Of a DNA stretch of 64,000 nt, positions 36,737 through 45,617 are shown in pieces. A program made the position numbers and the translations under genes. Below the pieces are notes generated by a model. It was not told where the DNA came from and ran no database searches. It saw only the letters and a program-made list of their open reading frames with translations. Source of the stretch: Woeseiaceae bacterium (lineage in GTDB: Bacteria; Pseudomonadota; Gammaproteobacteria; Steroidobacterales; Woeseiaceae); contig JAJFKS010000033.1 in assembly GCA_021773115.1 (NCBI GenBank), forward strand, positions 62,001 to 126,000, in the 5' to 3' direction. Within the stretch, counting starts at the first letter, position 1; each line of letters begins with the position of its first letter.

Positions 36737-36949
36737 TTCTTTGCTCCACAAAGGTTTGCTGTTGTGAAGCTTAGCGCGTGGCAACGGGGCAATTCCAGTG
36801 AATCCTCTGCGCCTTCAAGAACCGATGCTTGTAAGCAAAGAACAAGCGACGCTGATTTGGTGCTCTGGCTTCCAGGTGCAATAGCGGGTTTTTCGCTACT
36901 CAAAAACGGTGTATACAATCAATCATCTGTCAAAACTGCCGGAGCGTCG

Positions 36950-37804
36950 ATGACAAGCGAGACTAATAAGGCTTTCGACAAGAACACGATGCCATTCGTG
37001 GCGCCTTGCCGAACACTGTCGCCATTCGCTGCATTCCGCTGGCTGCGGCTTGGCATCGCAGACTATCGCCGTGCGCCGCGGCAAAGCCTGATATATGGAG
37101 TCGTCATGGCCATTATCATGGCGTTGCTATCGTTCGGCGCCTGGCTGTATGGAAGCATCTGGTTCATGCTCGCAATGCTCGGCGGTTTCGTCTTCCTGGC
37201 GCCGCTTTCCTGCATTGGTTTGTACGCGATCAGCGCACAGCTCGAACGCGGCCAGCAGCCGTCGCTAAAACGCAGCTTGCGAGCCGCCTTTCGGCGACAC
37301 CTCGGTAACGAAATGGTGTTTGCCATCATCTTGCTGGTCATTTTTCTGGTCTGGGCGCGTGCCGGGGCCATAGTCAGTGTCTTTTTCCCCACCGGCGCGC
37401 ATCCGAATATCAGCGAACTTCGCGGCTACCTGGCCGTCGGCACCCTCGTCGGCGCTGTTTTCGCCTCCGTTACGTTTTCTGCAAGCGCGTTCTCGCTACC
37501 AATGCTGATGCATCGCGACGTCGACAGCGTGACGGCTGTTGTCACTTCAATCAATGCCGTGTTGCGCAACAAGTTCGCAATGATGTTGTGGCTCGCCTTG
37601 ATCGTTTCGGGCCTGATAATAGGCGCCGCGACCGCATTCATCGGTATGGTGTTTATCTTGCCTGTCATTGGCTATGCAGCATGGCACGGCTATCTTGAAA
37701 CCATCGATGCAGGCGAATTCCCACGTCACACTGTGGGAATCACTGCACAAGCCAAAAACGCTCCGGAAAATCCAACGACCAGTAGCGAAAACGCCGACGA
37801 CTAG
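36950..37804 (+). CDS. DUF2189 membrane protein
   Basis: A 284-residue inner-membrane protein with about six helices (around residues 48-95, 125-150, 165-190 and 205-245). The N-terminal section AFRWLRLGIADYRRAPRQSLIYG is the DUF2189 signature. Function unknown, but relatives often sit beside cytochrome oxidase genes, as here, 121 nt before ccoN. ATG 36950 has GGAG at 36941-36944. The same frame is open upstream through coaBC and should not be used. Confidence 0.9.
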   Translation: MTSETNKAFDKNTMPFVAPCRTLSPFAAFRWLRLGIADYRRAPRQSLIYGVVMAIIMALLSFGAWLYGSIWFMLAMLGGFVFLAPLSCIGLYAISAQLERGQQPSLKRSLRAAFRRHLGNEMVFAIILLVIFLVWARAGAIVSVFFPTGAHPNISELRGYLAVGTLVGAVFASVTFSASAFSLPMLMHRDVDSVTAVVTSINAVLRNKFAMMLWLALIVSGLIIGAATAFIGMVFILPVIGYAAWHGYLETIDAGEFPRHTVGITAQAKNAPENPTTSSENADD

Positions 37805-37925
37805 ACAAGACAGCCGCGGACTGTAATCAGGGATAATGCCTATGGCAGCATCAAACTGAAGCTTTAGTATTGAGCATTTTTATGCGCCGCCAATCATTAA
37901 GATAGAAACAGTGGACCCTCGCACT

Positions 37926-39341
37926 ATGGACTCTCAATCGAGCTACAACGACAAGGTCGTTCGGCAATTCGCGATAATGACTGTCGTTTGGGGCGTGGTC
38001 GGCATGCTGGTTGGGCTGATTATCGCCGCCCAGCTTATCTGGCCCGCACTGAATTTCGACCTTCCTTTTCTGACTTATGGCCGCTTGCGCCCACTGCACA
38101 CAAACGCTGTGATCTTCGCGTTTGGTGGCTGCGGCTTGTTTGCGACCGCCTATTACGTCGTGCAACGCACCTGCCACGTGCGACTCGCGTTCGACAAATT
38201 GGCCACCTTTACCTTCTGGGGCTGGCAGCTCGTCATCGTTCTGGCGGCGATCACGTTGCCGCTCGGAATTACGCAAAGTAAGGAGTACGCGGAGCTGGAA
38301 TGGCCGATCGATCTACTGATCGCGGTCGTCTGGGTCTCCTACGGCATCGTATTCCTGGGCACGATTGCCAAGCGACGCGTCAAGCATATCTACGTCGCCA
38401 ACTGGTTTTACGCCGCGTTCATCATCACAGTCGCTGTACTGCATATCTTCAATAACCTGGTTATTCCAGTCTCGTTCACCAAGTCCTACCCGATCTACAG
38501 CGGCATCGTCGACGGCATGATGCAGTGGTGGTATGGCCACAACGCAGTCGGCTTTTTCCTCACTGCAGGCTTCCTCGGCATGATGTATTACTTCGTGCCA
38601 AAGCAGGCTGGCCGGCCGGTTTATTCCTACCGCCTTTCCGTTGTCCATTTCTGGGCCCTGATTGCCATTTATATGTGGGCCGGGCCGCATCATCTACACT
38701 ACACGTCGTTGCCGAACTGGGCGCAGTCGATCGGCATGGTGTTCTCGCTGATCCTGCTGGCACCGAGCTGGGGCGGCATGATCAACGGCATCATGACCTT
38801 GTCCGGGGCGTGGCATAAGTTACGTACGGACCCGATTCTCAAGTTCATGATTGTATCGTTGTCGTTCTACGGTATGTCGACATTTGAAGGTCCGATGATG
38901 TCGATCAAGACCGTGAACGCACTGTCGCACTACACGGACTGGACCATTGGCCATGTACACTCCGGCGCGCTCGGATGGGTAGCCATGATGACGATCGGTG
39001 CCCTGTATAACCTGATTCCGAAGCTCTTTAATAAGGAAAGCATGTACTCGACGAAGCTCATCGATGTGCACTTCTGGACGTCAACGATCGGCGTCGTTCT
39101 GTACGCGGTTTCGATGTGGATCTCCGGCATTACACAGGGTCTGATGTGGCGCGCACTGAACGACGACGGCACGCTGACTTACTCGTTCATCGAGAGCCTC
39201 AAATTCACGTACCCCTACTATGGAATACGTTTGCTCGGCGGACTGGTGTTTTTCTCCGGCATGATGGTGATGGTCTACAATGTCTGGATGACAGTGAGAG
39301 CGACAAAGCCGCAGCCCATACCCGTCGTTCAGCCGGCTTGA
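37926..39341 (+). CDS. ccoN: Cytochrome cbb3 oxidase subunit I
   Basis: The catalytic haem-copper subunit of the high-affinity cbb3 oxidase, about 471 residues and 12 helices. Metal ligands are visible: His in [14 protein letters not shown] (low-spin haem b), [10 protein letters not shown] and [10 protein letters not shown] (CuB) and [17 protein letters not shown] (haems b3 and b). ATG 37926 ([15 protein letters not shown]) is preferred over GTG 37911 by likeness to family starts. It opens a run of ten same-strand genes for structure and assembly. No clear FNR box was found in the 121-nt leader. Confidence 0.96.
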   Translation: MDSQSSYNDKVVRQFAIMTVVWGVVGMLVGLIIAAQLIWPALNFDLPFLTYGRLRPLHTNAVIFAFGGCGLFATAYYVVQRTCHVRLAFDKLATFTFWGWQLVIVLAAITLPLGITQSKEYAELEWPIDLLIAVVWVSYGIVFLGTIAKRRVKHIYVANWFYAAFIITVAVLHIFNNLVIPVSFTKSYPIYSGIVDGMMQWWYGHNAVGFFLTAGFLGMMYYFVPKQAGRPVYSYRLSVVHFWALIAIYMWAGPHHLHYTSLPNWAQSIGMVFSLILLAPSWGGMINGIMTLSGAWHKLRTDPILKFMIVSLSFYGMSTFEGPMMSIKTVNALSHYTDWTIGHVHSGALGWVAMMTIGALYNLIPKLFNKESMYSTKLIDVHFWTSTIGVVLYAVSMWISGITQGLMWRALNDDGTLTYSFIESLKFTYPYYGIRLLGGLVFFSGMMVMVYNVWMTVRATKPQPIPVVQPA

Positions 39342-39351
39342 GGGACTGAAC

Positions 39352-39957
39352 ATGAATCACGAAAAAGTCGAAAAAAACATTGGCATCATGGCAATCCTGA
39401 TCGTCCTGGTTATCAGCATCGGCGGGCTGGTCGAGATCGTCCCGTTGATGGCCAGTTCGGCCGCGACCGAACCACTCGAAGGAATTCGCCCGTACCCGGC
39501 GCTGCAGCTTGCTGGCCGCGACATCTATGTACGCGAAGGTTGCTATGTCTGTCACTCGCAGCAGATTCGCCCTTTCCGCAGCGAGACCGAGCGCTACGGT
39601 CCGTATTCAGTCGCTGGTGAATTCGTTTACGACCGTCCGTTCCAGTTCGGTTCGAAACGCACGGGACCCGATCTCGCGCGTGTCGGCAAGCGTTACAGCG
39701 ACGAATGGCACCGTATCCATTTCATGAATCCGCGTGACCTTGTGCCGGAATCGAATATGCCGGGTTACCCCTGGCTTGCCAGCAATGACGTTGACGGCGA
39801 GCTGGTAACGCGCAAAATGCGTGCCCTGCAGCGGCTCGGGGATCCGTATTCGGATGAAGAAATTGCAGCCGCAGCTGCGGCTGTTGCCGGTCGCACAGAG
39901 CTTGATGCCATCATCGCCTACCTGCAGAACCTGGGCACCGCCCGTTCGGCGCGTTGA
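39352..39957 (+). CDS. ccoO: Cytochrome cbb3 oxidase subunit II (mono-haem c)
   Basis: A 201-residue membrane-anchored cytochrome c of the cbb3 complex. One N-terminal helix ([19 protein letters not shown]), then the haem site [39 protein letters not shown] and the distal Met in [10 protein letters not shown]. It passes electrons from CcoP to CcoN. It follows ccoN by 10 nt. Confidence 0.96.
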   Translation: MNHEKVEKNIGIMAILIVLVISIGGLVEIVPLMASSAATEPLEGIRPYPALQLAGRDIYVREGCYVCHSQQIRPFRSETERYGPYSVAGEFVYDRPFQFGSKRTGPDLARVGKRYSDEWHRIHFMNPRDLVPESNMPGYPWLASNDVDGELVTRKMRALQRLGDPYSDEEIAAAAAAVAGRTELDAIIAYLQNLGTARSAR

Positions 39958-39970
39958 CGGGGCCCTGAGC

Positions 39971-40150
39971 ATGGACATCGGAATTTTCCGCGGCGTATTG
40001 ACGGTGGTACTGCTAATCCTTTTCCTCGGTATTTGGAGATGGAGCTGGAGCCGTAAACGCAACAATGATTTTCAGCGTGCGGCCGAATTACCGCTCGAAG
40101 ACGATTCGAAGCCGCCACCTGGTGACACCGAGAAGGAGCAATCCCAATGA
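39971..40150 (+). CDS. ccoQ: CcoQ, small cbb3 oxidase subunit
   Basis: A 59-residue protein with one membrane helix (IFRGVLTVVLLILFLGIWRWSW, written here to 20 residues as FRGVLTVVLLILFLGIWRWS) and a charged tail (DDSKPPPGDTEKEQ), typical of CcoQ, which stabilises the cbb3 complex. ATG 39971 lies 13 nt after ccoO, and the stop overlaps ccoP by 4 nt. Position and topology make the call; sequence alone is too short to be decisive. Confidence 0.88.
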   Translation: MDIGIFRGVLTVVLLILFLGIWRWSWSRKRNNDFQRAAELPLEDDSKPPPGDTEKEQSQ

Positions 40151-41028
40151 GCGCCGGATGGACCTGGTACGTCCTGATAATGACCCTGGCAAGTGTTGCA
40201 GCTTGTTTCTGGCTGATCGTATGGACCAACCGGCAGCGTGCGTCGGAGTCGGAAATTGCAGCATCTGAGGCACACGTCTGGGATGAGGATATTCGCGAAC
40301 TGAACAATCCGCTGCCGATGTGGTGGCTGTGGTCGTTCATCATCACACTGGTTTGGGGTATCGGCTACTTCGTCATGTACCCGTCGTTTAGCGATACCGG
40401 CGGGCTGCTGGGCTGGAGCCAGGAGGCGCAATACGAAGCTCAAGTTGCGGCGGCGGAAGAACGGTATGGGCCCATTTTTGCGAGCTACGGCGCAATGGCG
40501 GTCGAAGAACTGGTTGACGACCCGAAGGCGATGAATATCGGCGCTAGCCTGTATGCGAATTATTGTTCGCAATGTCACGGTGCCAATGCACTGGGTGCGG
40601 CCGGCTTTCCGAACCTGACTGACGACACCTGGAACTGGGGTGGGTCGCCGGCGAATATTGAATACGCCATTACCAATGGTCGCAACGCGACAATGCCAGC
40701 ACTGGGAGCCGTGTTTGCGTCCGACGAGGCCATCAACGAAATGGTGCGTTACGTGCGCAATATGGCAAACGAGATGGATACCACTTCGCCGGCCCATGCG
40801 ACCTACATGCAACTTTGCGTAGCCTGCCATGGGCCAACAGGGCAGGGTATGCAGGCTGTCGGCGCGCCAAGTCTTGCGGACGACGTTTGGCTTTACGGAA
40901 GCTCGGAATCCGCTGTCAGGAAATCCTTCGTTGCAGGGCGCAACGGCGTCATGCCTGCGCACATGAATATGCTTGGATCCGACCGTATACGAATCCTGTC
41001 TGCCTACATATACAGCCTTTCGCGCTAG
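40147..41028 (+). CDS. ccoP: Cytochrome cbb3 oxidase subunit III (di-haem c)
   Basis: A 293-residue di-haem subunit, the electron entry point of the cbb3 oxidase. Two N-terminal helices (one near 5-25; one in MWWLWSFIITLVWGIGYFVM), then two cytochrome c domains with CSQCHGANALG and CVACHGPTGQG, and distal methionines in NATMPALG and NGVMPAHM. DIRELNNPLPMWW is a CcoP signature. Overlaps ccoQ by 4 nt. Confidence 0.96.
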   Translation: MSAGWTWYVLIMTLASVAACFWLIVWTNRQRASESEIAASEAHVWDEDIRELNNPLPMWWLWSFIITLVWGIGYFVMYPSFSDTGGLLGWSQEAQYEAQVAAAEERYGPIFASYGAMAVEELVDDPKAMNIGASLYANYCSQCHGANALGAAGFPNLTDDTWNWGGSPANIEYAITNGRNATMPALGAVFASDEAINEMVRYVRNMANEMDTTSPAHATYMQLCVACHGPTGQGMQAVGAPSLADDVWLYGSSESAVRKSFVAGRNGVMPAHMNMLGSDRIRILSAYIYSLSR

Positions 41029-41043
41029 ACCTGCGTTGAAGCT

Positions 41044-41349
41044 ATGAGTGCCAGCGAACGCGACGATCAAAGGCCTGAGTGGAGCCGCGATACCCAGAAG
41101 TACGCGGTACTGACCTGGGTTTCATTTCTGACGTCAGCCGTTTTCTCGATGTTCTTGTTCGCCTACATCGACCCACTGGTCATCGTCGACTCCATAAATG
41201 TCGATGCTATTGAAAGTCGCAACTCCGGTTATGCAATTGGCTTTTTCTTCATCTGGGCGAATGCCTGGTTTGCGTGCTGGCTGACGGTTCGTCTGATCCG
41301 ACGCAAGCGGCGGGGGCCCGGTGCCTCGCGGCCGCCACGATCGCCATGA
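41044..41349 (+). CDS. Unrecognised two-helix membrane protein inside the cbb3 cluster
   Basis: A 101-residue protein with two clear helices (VLTWVSFLTSAVFSMFLFAY, then SGYAIGFFFIWANAWFACWL) joined by a short periplasmic loop, and a basic C-terminus (RLIRRKRRGPG) that should be cytosolic. It starts 16 nt after ccoP and its end overlaps ccoG by 4 nt, so it is translated with the oxidase genes. I do not recognise a family. A role in cbb3 assembly, stability or copper handling would fit the position, but that is inference. Confidence 0.8.
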   Translation: MSASERDDQRPEWSRDTQKYAVLTWVSFLTSAVFSMFLFAYIDPLVIVDSINVDAIESRNSGYAIGFFFIWANAWFACWLTVRLIRRKRRGPGASRPPRSP

Positions 41350-42743
41350 GCAGCAAGGCTCCCGCAGATAATTACCAGTACGGCCAGCTTTATCGCTCTG
41401 AAGACAAGATCTACCCGCGAGAGGTCAAGGGCCGCTTTGCACGACTCCGTCGGCTCGCCATGTTTGCACTACTCGGCATGTTTTACGGCGGACCATGGCT
41501 GACCTGGGGTGGGCGTCAGGCGATACTGTTCGATCTGCCGGAGCGAAAGTTTTACATCTTCGGCATGACCCTGTGGCCCCAGGACTTTCTCTACCTTGCT
41601 CTGCTGCTGATTATTCTTGCGATCAGCCTGTTTTTCTTTACCGCCGTTGCCGGGCGCGTCTGGTGCGGATTTGCCTGTCCACAAACCGTGTGGACCGAGG
41701 CCTTCGCCTGGATCGAGCGAACGATTGAGGGTAATCGCAGCAAACGCATGAAGCTCGATAAGGCGCCGTGGACCACAGATAAGATACTTAAGAAGACGGC
41801 AAAGCAGTTCTGCTGGATCGCGTTGGGTTTGTTCACCGGTTTCTCTTTCGTCGGCTATTTTGTTGATGTCCGTACGCTGACAGTCGAACTCATAACGTTC
41901 GCAGCCGGACCCTGGACATGGTTCTGGGTCCTGTTTTACGGATTCGCCACCTACGGTAATGCCGGTTATATGCGCGAGCAGGTCTGCAAGTACATGTGCC
42001 CGTATGCGCGGTTCCAAAGCTCGATGTTTGACAAGGACACGCTCATCGTCACTTACGATGAGCAGCGCGGTGAACCGCGGGGCGCCCGGCGCCGCGACGC
42101 CGACGCGAAAGCGAAAGGTCTCGGCGACTGCATCGACTGCACGATGTGCGTGCAGGTCTGCCCCACAGGGATCGACATTCGCAAGGGCCTGCAATACGAG
42201 TGCATTGCCTGTGCAGCATGCATCGATGCGTGCGACTCGGTCATGGACAAGATGCAGTATCCCCGCGGTCTCATTCGCTACAGCACCGAACATGCAATGC
42301 ATAAAGAGCCGTATCGGCTGGTCCGCGCGAGAACCGTGATTTACAGCATCATCCTCACGGCACTGGTCGCCGGCATGGCCGCATTTATGGTGCTTCGCCA
42401 GCCCGTCATCATGGATGTTATACGCGATCGCAATACTCTGTACCGCGAAGTCGGTCGTCAGGGGATCGAAAACAGCTACACGATACGGGTGATCAACAAG
42501 CACAATCAAGAGCACGATTTCCGTCTCAGCGTCACAGGTCTCAATGGCCTCGTGATCAGGACAGAAACGGAGTTTTCGTTGCCACCCGAATCGGTGTACA
42601 CAGTGCCTACGTCGGTTACAGCGCCGCATGAAAATGCTATCGGCGGTAATATCATCGAGTTCCGCGTCGACAGTATCGATGACCCGTCAATCGCGGTGAT
42701 CGAGGAAAGCCGGTTCCGCGGACCGGCGGGAGAGAAGCGATGA
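41346..42743 (+). CDS. ccoG: CcoG, cbb3 maturation ferredoxin-like copper reductase
   Basis: A 465-residue inner-membrane protein thought to reduce Cu(II) for cbb3 assembly. It has about five helices, two 4Fe-4S ferredoxin sites (CIDCTMCVQVCPTG and CIACAACIDACD), an extra CGFACPQTVW and CKYMCPYARFQ cysteine group, and a C-terminal Ig-like FixG domain (VINKHNQEHDFRLSVTGLNG). ATG 41346 is chosen; the upstream in-frame codons lie in the preceding gene. Overlaps the FixH-like gene by 4 nt. Confidence 0.95.
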   Translation: MSSKAPADNYQYGQLYRSEDKIYPREVKGRFARLRRLAMFALLGMFYGGPWLTWGGRQAILFDLPERKFYIFGMTLWPQDFLYLALLLIILAISLFFFTAVAGRVWCGFACPQTVWTEAFAWIERTIEGNRSKRMKLDKAPWTTDKILKKTAKQFCWIALGLFTGFSFVGYFVDVRTLTVELITFAAGPWTWFWVLFYGFATYGNAGYMREQVCKYMCPYARFQSSMFDKDTLIVTYDEQRGEPRGARRRDADAKAKGLGDCIDCTMCVQVCPTGIDIRKGLQYECIACAACIDACDSVMDKMQYPRGLIRYSTEHAMHKEPYRLVRARTVIYSIILTALVAGMAAFMVLRQPVIMDVIRDRNTLYREVGRQGIENSYTIRVINKHNQEHDFRLSVTGLNGLVIRTETEFSLPPESVYTVPTSVTAPHENAIGGNIIEFRVDSIDDPSIAVIEESRFRGPAGEKR

Positions 42744-42937
42744 CTATGCCCGACAGCAGTGGCGAGCCCTGGTATCGGCACCGGATTGTGTGGCTGGTGA
42801 TTGCGATCCCCGGCCTTACCGTGGCCGGCTGCCTGCTGACCATTTATCTCGCCATCAGCAATCCCGAAACATTGGTAAAAGACCCCGTGCTGGACGCGTC
42901 GCCCGCCACTCAGACACCGCGCGACGCGATTCCCTGA
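42740..42937 (+). CDS. Shortened FixH/CcoH-like protein
   Basis: A 65-residue protein with one helix (RIVWLVIAIPGLTVAGCLLT). The start PWYRHRIVWLVIAIPG and IYLAISNPETLVKD match the N-terminus of FixH, but the usual YYKEGL motif and periplasmic immunoglobulin-like domain (about 100 residues) are absent: the reading ends after a short TQTPRDAIP tail. The next gene starts 2 nt later, so this is a compact replacement rather than an obvious frameshift. It probably still serves cbb3 assembly with CcoI. Position strongly supports the identity. Confidence 0.7.
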   Translation: MTMPDSSGEPWYRHRIVWLVIAIPGLTVAGCLLTIYLAISNPETLVKDPVLDASPATQTPRDAIP

Positions 42938-42939
42938 GC

Positions 42940-45417
42940 ATGCCGCAGACTGCCGAATGTTTTCACTGCGGCGAGCAGCTGCCGCGAGGGAAGGCTATCG
43001 TCGCGGTGGTGGGTGGGAACGCCCATGAGGTTTGTTGTCCGGGGTGCAAGGCGGTTGCCGAGTTTATTGACGGCAATGACCTCGGTTCTTTCTATCGCTT
43101 TCGAAGCCAACCACACTCCGGGATGGATCTGCGCCCGGAAAAGGTCGCGTACCAGGCATACGATTCAGAGGACATGCGCCAGCGCTATGTTCACGAGGCA
43201 GCAGGGCGAGCAGAATCGACACTCGATATAGGCGGTATGTATTGTTCAGCATGCGCATGGCTTCTGGATGCTGCGTTAGGGCGACACGATGCGATACGTT
43301 CTGTCGATATCAATCCCGCAACGCGGCGCGCGGTGATCGGCTGGGATATCGACACCCTGTCCTTCAGTGACTTGCTGCGAGCTATTGCCGATGTGGGCTT
43401 CAAACCACAGCCCGTGGGACAAGACCAGAAGGACGAATTGCAGGAGTATGAATACCGACTGGCACTCAAACGGCTGATCGTGGCCGCCGCCGCGGGAATG
43501 CAGGTAATGATGTTCGCCGTCGCCTTGTATGCCGGTGATTTTTTCGGCATTGAGCCCGGCGTGCAAAAATTTCTGCGCAACGTCAGCTTATTGGTCGCCC
43601 TGCCGATTGTTTTTTATTCAGCCACGCCATTTTTTCGCGGTGCCTGGCGCGGCATCCGGGCGCGTATGCCGGGCATGGATCTGCCGGTATCGATAGCTAT
43701 TATCGCCGCCTTCGGCGCATCGCTTCGCGCCGTGTGGCTGGACAGTGGCGACATCTATCTGGATTCGGTTGCGATGTTCGTGGGCTTTCTCAGCGCAACC
43801 CGTTTTATGGAGATGCGTGCGCGGCATCGCTCCGACAGCTTTGCGATGGCATTGGCCCGGCTGTTGCCGGATACGGCGATTCGTCTTGTCGACGGTGTAC
43901 AGGAAACTGTGGCACTCGACCGACTTCGGGTTGGCGATACGGTCATCATCAGGCCGGGGGACGTTATCCCCGTGGACGGCGTGATGATTTCCGGCAGGCT
44001 TTTTGTCGATGAGTCCATGCTCACCGGCGAGTCACTGCCGTTGATGCGCGAAGCCGGCATGCCAGTCTATGCCGGTGCTAGCAATCGGGTGGGTAGCGGC
44101 TACGTCCGGGTCACGCTGACCGGCGCAAGCACGAATCTCGCAGAGATTGGCCGACTGCTCGAACGGGCAAAAGCGGACCGACCGCCAATCGCCCTGCTGG
44201 CCGACCGCGTCGCCAGCCGTTTCGTCATCGCCGTACTTTTTATCGCAACAGCAACAGGCCTGGCTTGGGCAATTTTGGACCCGACCCGTGTTTTCGAAGT
44301 CGTGCTGGCAACTCTGGTCGTGACCTGCCCGTGCGCACTTGCACTCGCCACACCGGCAACACTCGCGGCCGCGGCGAGCCGCTTGGCAGCGTCGGGTTTT
44401 CTCCTCGTGCGATCACGAATTCTCGAGGTATTGCGGCCTGGCGCGACAATCGTATTCGACAAAACAGGCACGCTGACACGGGGTCGGCCAGCCGTGCTGG
44501 AAACCCGGCTGATGTCGGACAATCCGCGAGCGGATGAACGCTTTTGTAGCGAACTGGCCGCTGCACTGGAATCAACTTCGGAACACATTCTTGCGCGCGC
44601 TTTCAAAGCCGTGCGACAGGTCGATGAGTTCGACGTCAGGAACGCCCAACCCGAAGCGGGCAAAGGCGTCGCCGCAACTGTCGCCAATGTTCGCTATCGT
44701 ATCGGCAGTTTCGACTATGTTAAGGAACTCGCCGATCATCACGCTGCCGCCGATACCCCTGGCAACGCAACGCGCGTCTATCTGGGTTGCGAATCTGGAT
44801 TTCTGGCCGAGTTTGTCATTGGCGACGAGCTGCGCGCAGACGCGCGGCAGGCGCTGGATAGCTTGCGACAGTCGGGCTACCAGGTCGCCATTGCAAGTGG
44901 TGATCAAGCGGCAGTGGTCGCCGATGTTGCAGAAAAGCTCGGCGTAGACGACTGGCACGCAGCGCTCACACCCACCGCAAAACTCGAGTTTGTCCAGGCC
45001 AGGCGTCGATCCGGTGAGTCGGTGATTATGATCGGTGACGGCATCAATGACGCTCCGGTGCTTGCGGCAGCAGATGCATCGATCGCGCTCGATGCGGGTA
45101 CTGCCCTGGCGCGCGCGAGCGCTGATGCCATTGCACTCGGTCGTCGCCTAATGAGCATCGTCGACGCGGCATCTGTGGCCGGGCAGGCACGGCGAATCGT
45201 GCGCCAGAATATGGCATGGGCAATTGCGTACAATCTGGCCGCCGTACCGCTGGCGGCCACGGGAGTTCTGTCGCCGTGGATGGCGGCGCTTGGCATGTCG
45301 TTGAGTTCGCTGTTGGTCGTGCTAAATGCCTTGCGCCTGCACCACTACGGCCGGGCGCCACAGAAGGCCACGTCAGTGTCGCTTGATCCAACGCTGTCGG
45401 AAAGCGCCGCAACATGA
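42940..45417 (+). CDS. ccoI: CcoI, copper-exporting P1B-type ATPase for cbb3 assembly
   Basis: An 825-residue P-type ATPase that moves copper toward the periplasm for cbb3 oxidase maturation. An N-terminal zinc-finger-like segment (CFHCGEQLP and VCCPGCKAV) precedes an HMA domain with GGMYCSACAW, the CPC ion-site motif in TCPCALALATP, phosphorylation DKTGTLTRG, and hinge GDGINDAPVLAAADASIAL. ATG 42940 is used; the frame is open into the preceding gene. It overlaps ccoS by 4 nt. Confidence 0.94.
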   Translation: MPQTAECFHCGEQLPRGKAIVAVVGGNAHEVCCPGCKAVAEFIDGNDLGSFYRFRSQPHSGMDLRPEKVAYQAYDSEDMRQRYVHEAAGRAESTLDIGGMYCSACAWLLDAALGRHDAIRSVDINPATRRAVIGWDIDTLSFSDLLRAIADVGFKPQPVGQDQKDELQEYEYRLALKRLIVAAAAGMQVMMFAVALYAGDFFGIEPGVQKFLRNVSLLVALPIVFYSATPFFRGAWRGIRARMPGMDLPVSIAIIAAFGASLRAVWLDSGDIYLDSVAMFVGFLSATRFMEMRARHRSDSFAMALARLLPDTAIRLVDGVQETVALDRLRVGDTVIIRPGDVIPVDGVMISGRLFVDESMLTGESLPLMREAGMPVYAGASNRVGSGYVRVTLTGASTNLAEIGRLLERAKADRPPIALLADRVASRFVIAVLFIATATGLAWAILDPTRVFEVVLATLVVTCPCALALATPATLAAAASRLAASGFLLVRSRILEVLRPGATIVFDKTGTLTRGRPAVLETRLMSDNPRADERFCSELAAALESTSEHILARAFKAVRQVDEFDVRNAQPEAGKGVAATVANVRYRIGSFDYVKELADHHAAADTPGNATRVYLGCESGFLAEFVIGDELRADARQALDSLRQSGYQVAIASGDQAAVVADVAEKLGVDDWHAALTPTAKLEFVQARRRSGESVIMIGDGINDAPVLAAADASIALDAGTALARASADAIALGRRLMSIVDAASVAGQARRIVRQNMAWAIAYNLAAVPLAATGVLSPWMAALGMSLSSLLVVLNALRLHHYGRAPQKATSVSLDPTLSESAAT

Positions 45418-45617
45418 GCATTCTGTTCCTGCTGATACCACTCGGCCTGCTGTTACTCGGGTTCGCTGTCTGGGCGTTCTTCTGGGCGGTCGGCACCGGC
45501 CAGTTTGATGACCTGGATACGCCGGCATGGAGTGTCGTTATGGATGACGACAGCGCGCCAAAAAATCCGGGCGGTCAACAGGCAGACTCGCCGTCTGAGC
45601 CAAAAGTCTCAGAATGA
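45414..45617 (+). CDS. ccoS: CcoS, cbb3 oxidase assembly protein
   Basis: A 67-residue protein with one N-terminal helix (ILFLLIPLGLLLLGFAVWAF) followed by FWAVGTGQFDDLDTPAW, the defining CcoS motif. It is required for insertion of haem b and copper into cbb3 oxidase. Overlaps ccoI and the following membrane-protein gene by 4 nt each. Confidence 0.96.
   Translation: MSILFLLIPLGLLLLGFAVWAFFWAVGTGQFDDLDTPAWSVVMDDDSAPKNPGGQQADSPSEPKVSE

Noticed and set aside
36311..36949. Long plus-strand extension of the DUF2189 frame (open from 36311)
   Set aside because: It lies antisense to coaBC, has no family resemblance, and a GGAG-preceded ATG at 36950 gives a normal DUF2189 protein.
37805..37925. Possible FNR box ahead of ccoN (ATCAA near 37848)
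   Set aside because: The paired TTGAT half-site is not present at the required 4-nt spacing, so I do not call an FNR site.
40072..41070. 332-codon minus-strand open frame over ccoP
   Set aside because: Opposite strand of the cbb3 di-haem subunit, no recognisable domain.
41469..42629. 386-codon minus-strand open frame over ccoG
   Set aside because: Antisense to a clearly conserved gene, and its predicted residues (rich in His, Arg, Cys) show no domain pattern; a codon-bias shadow.
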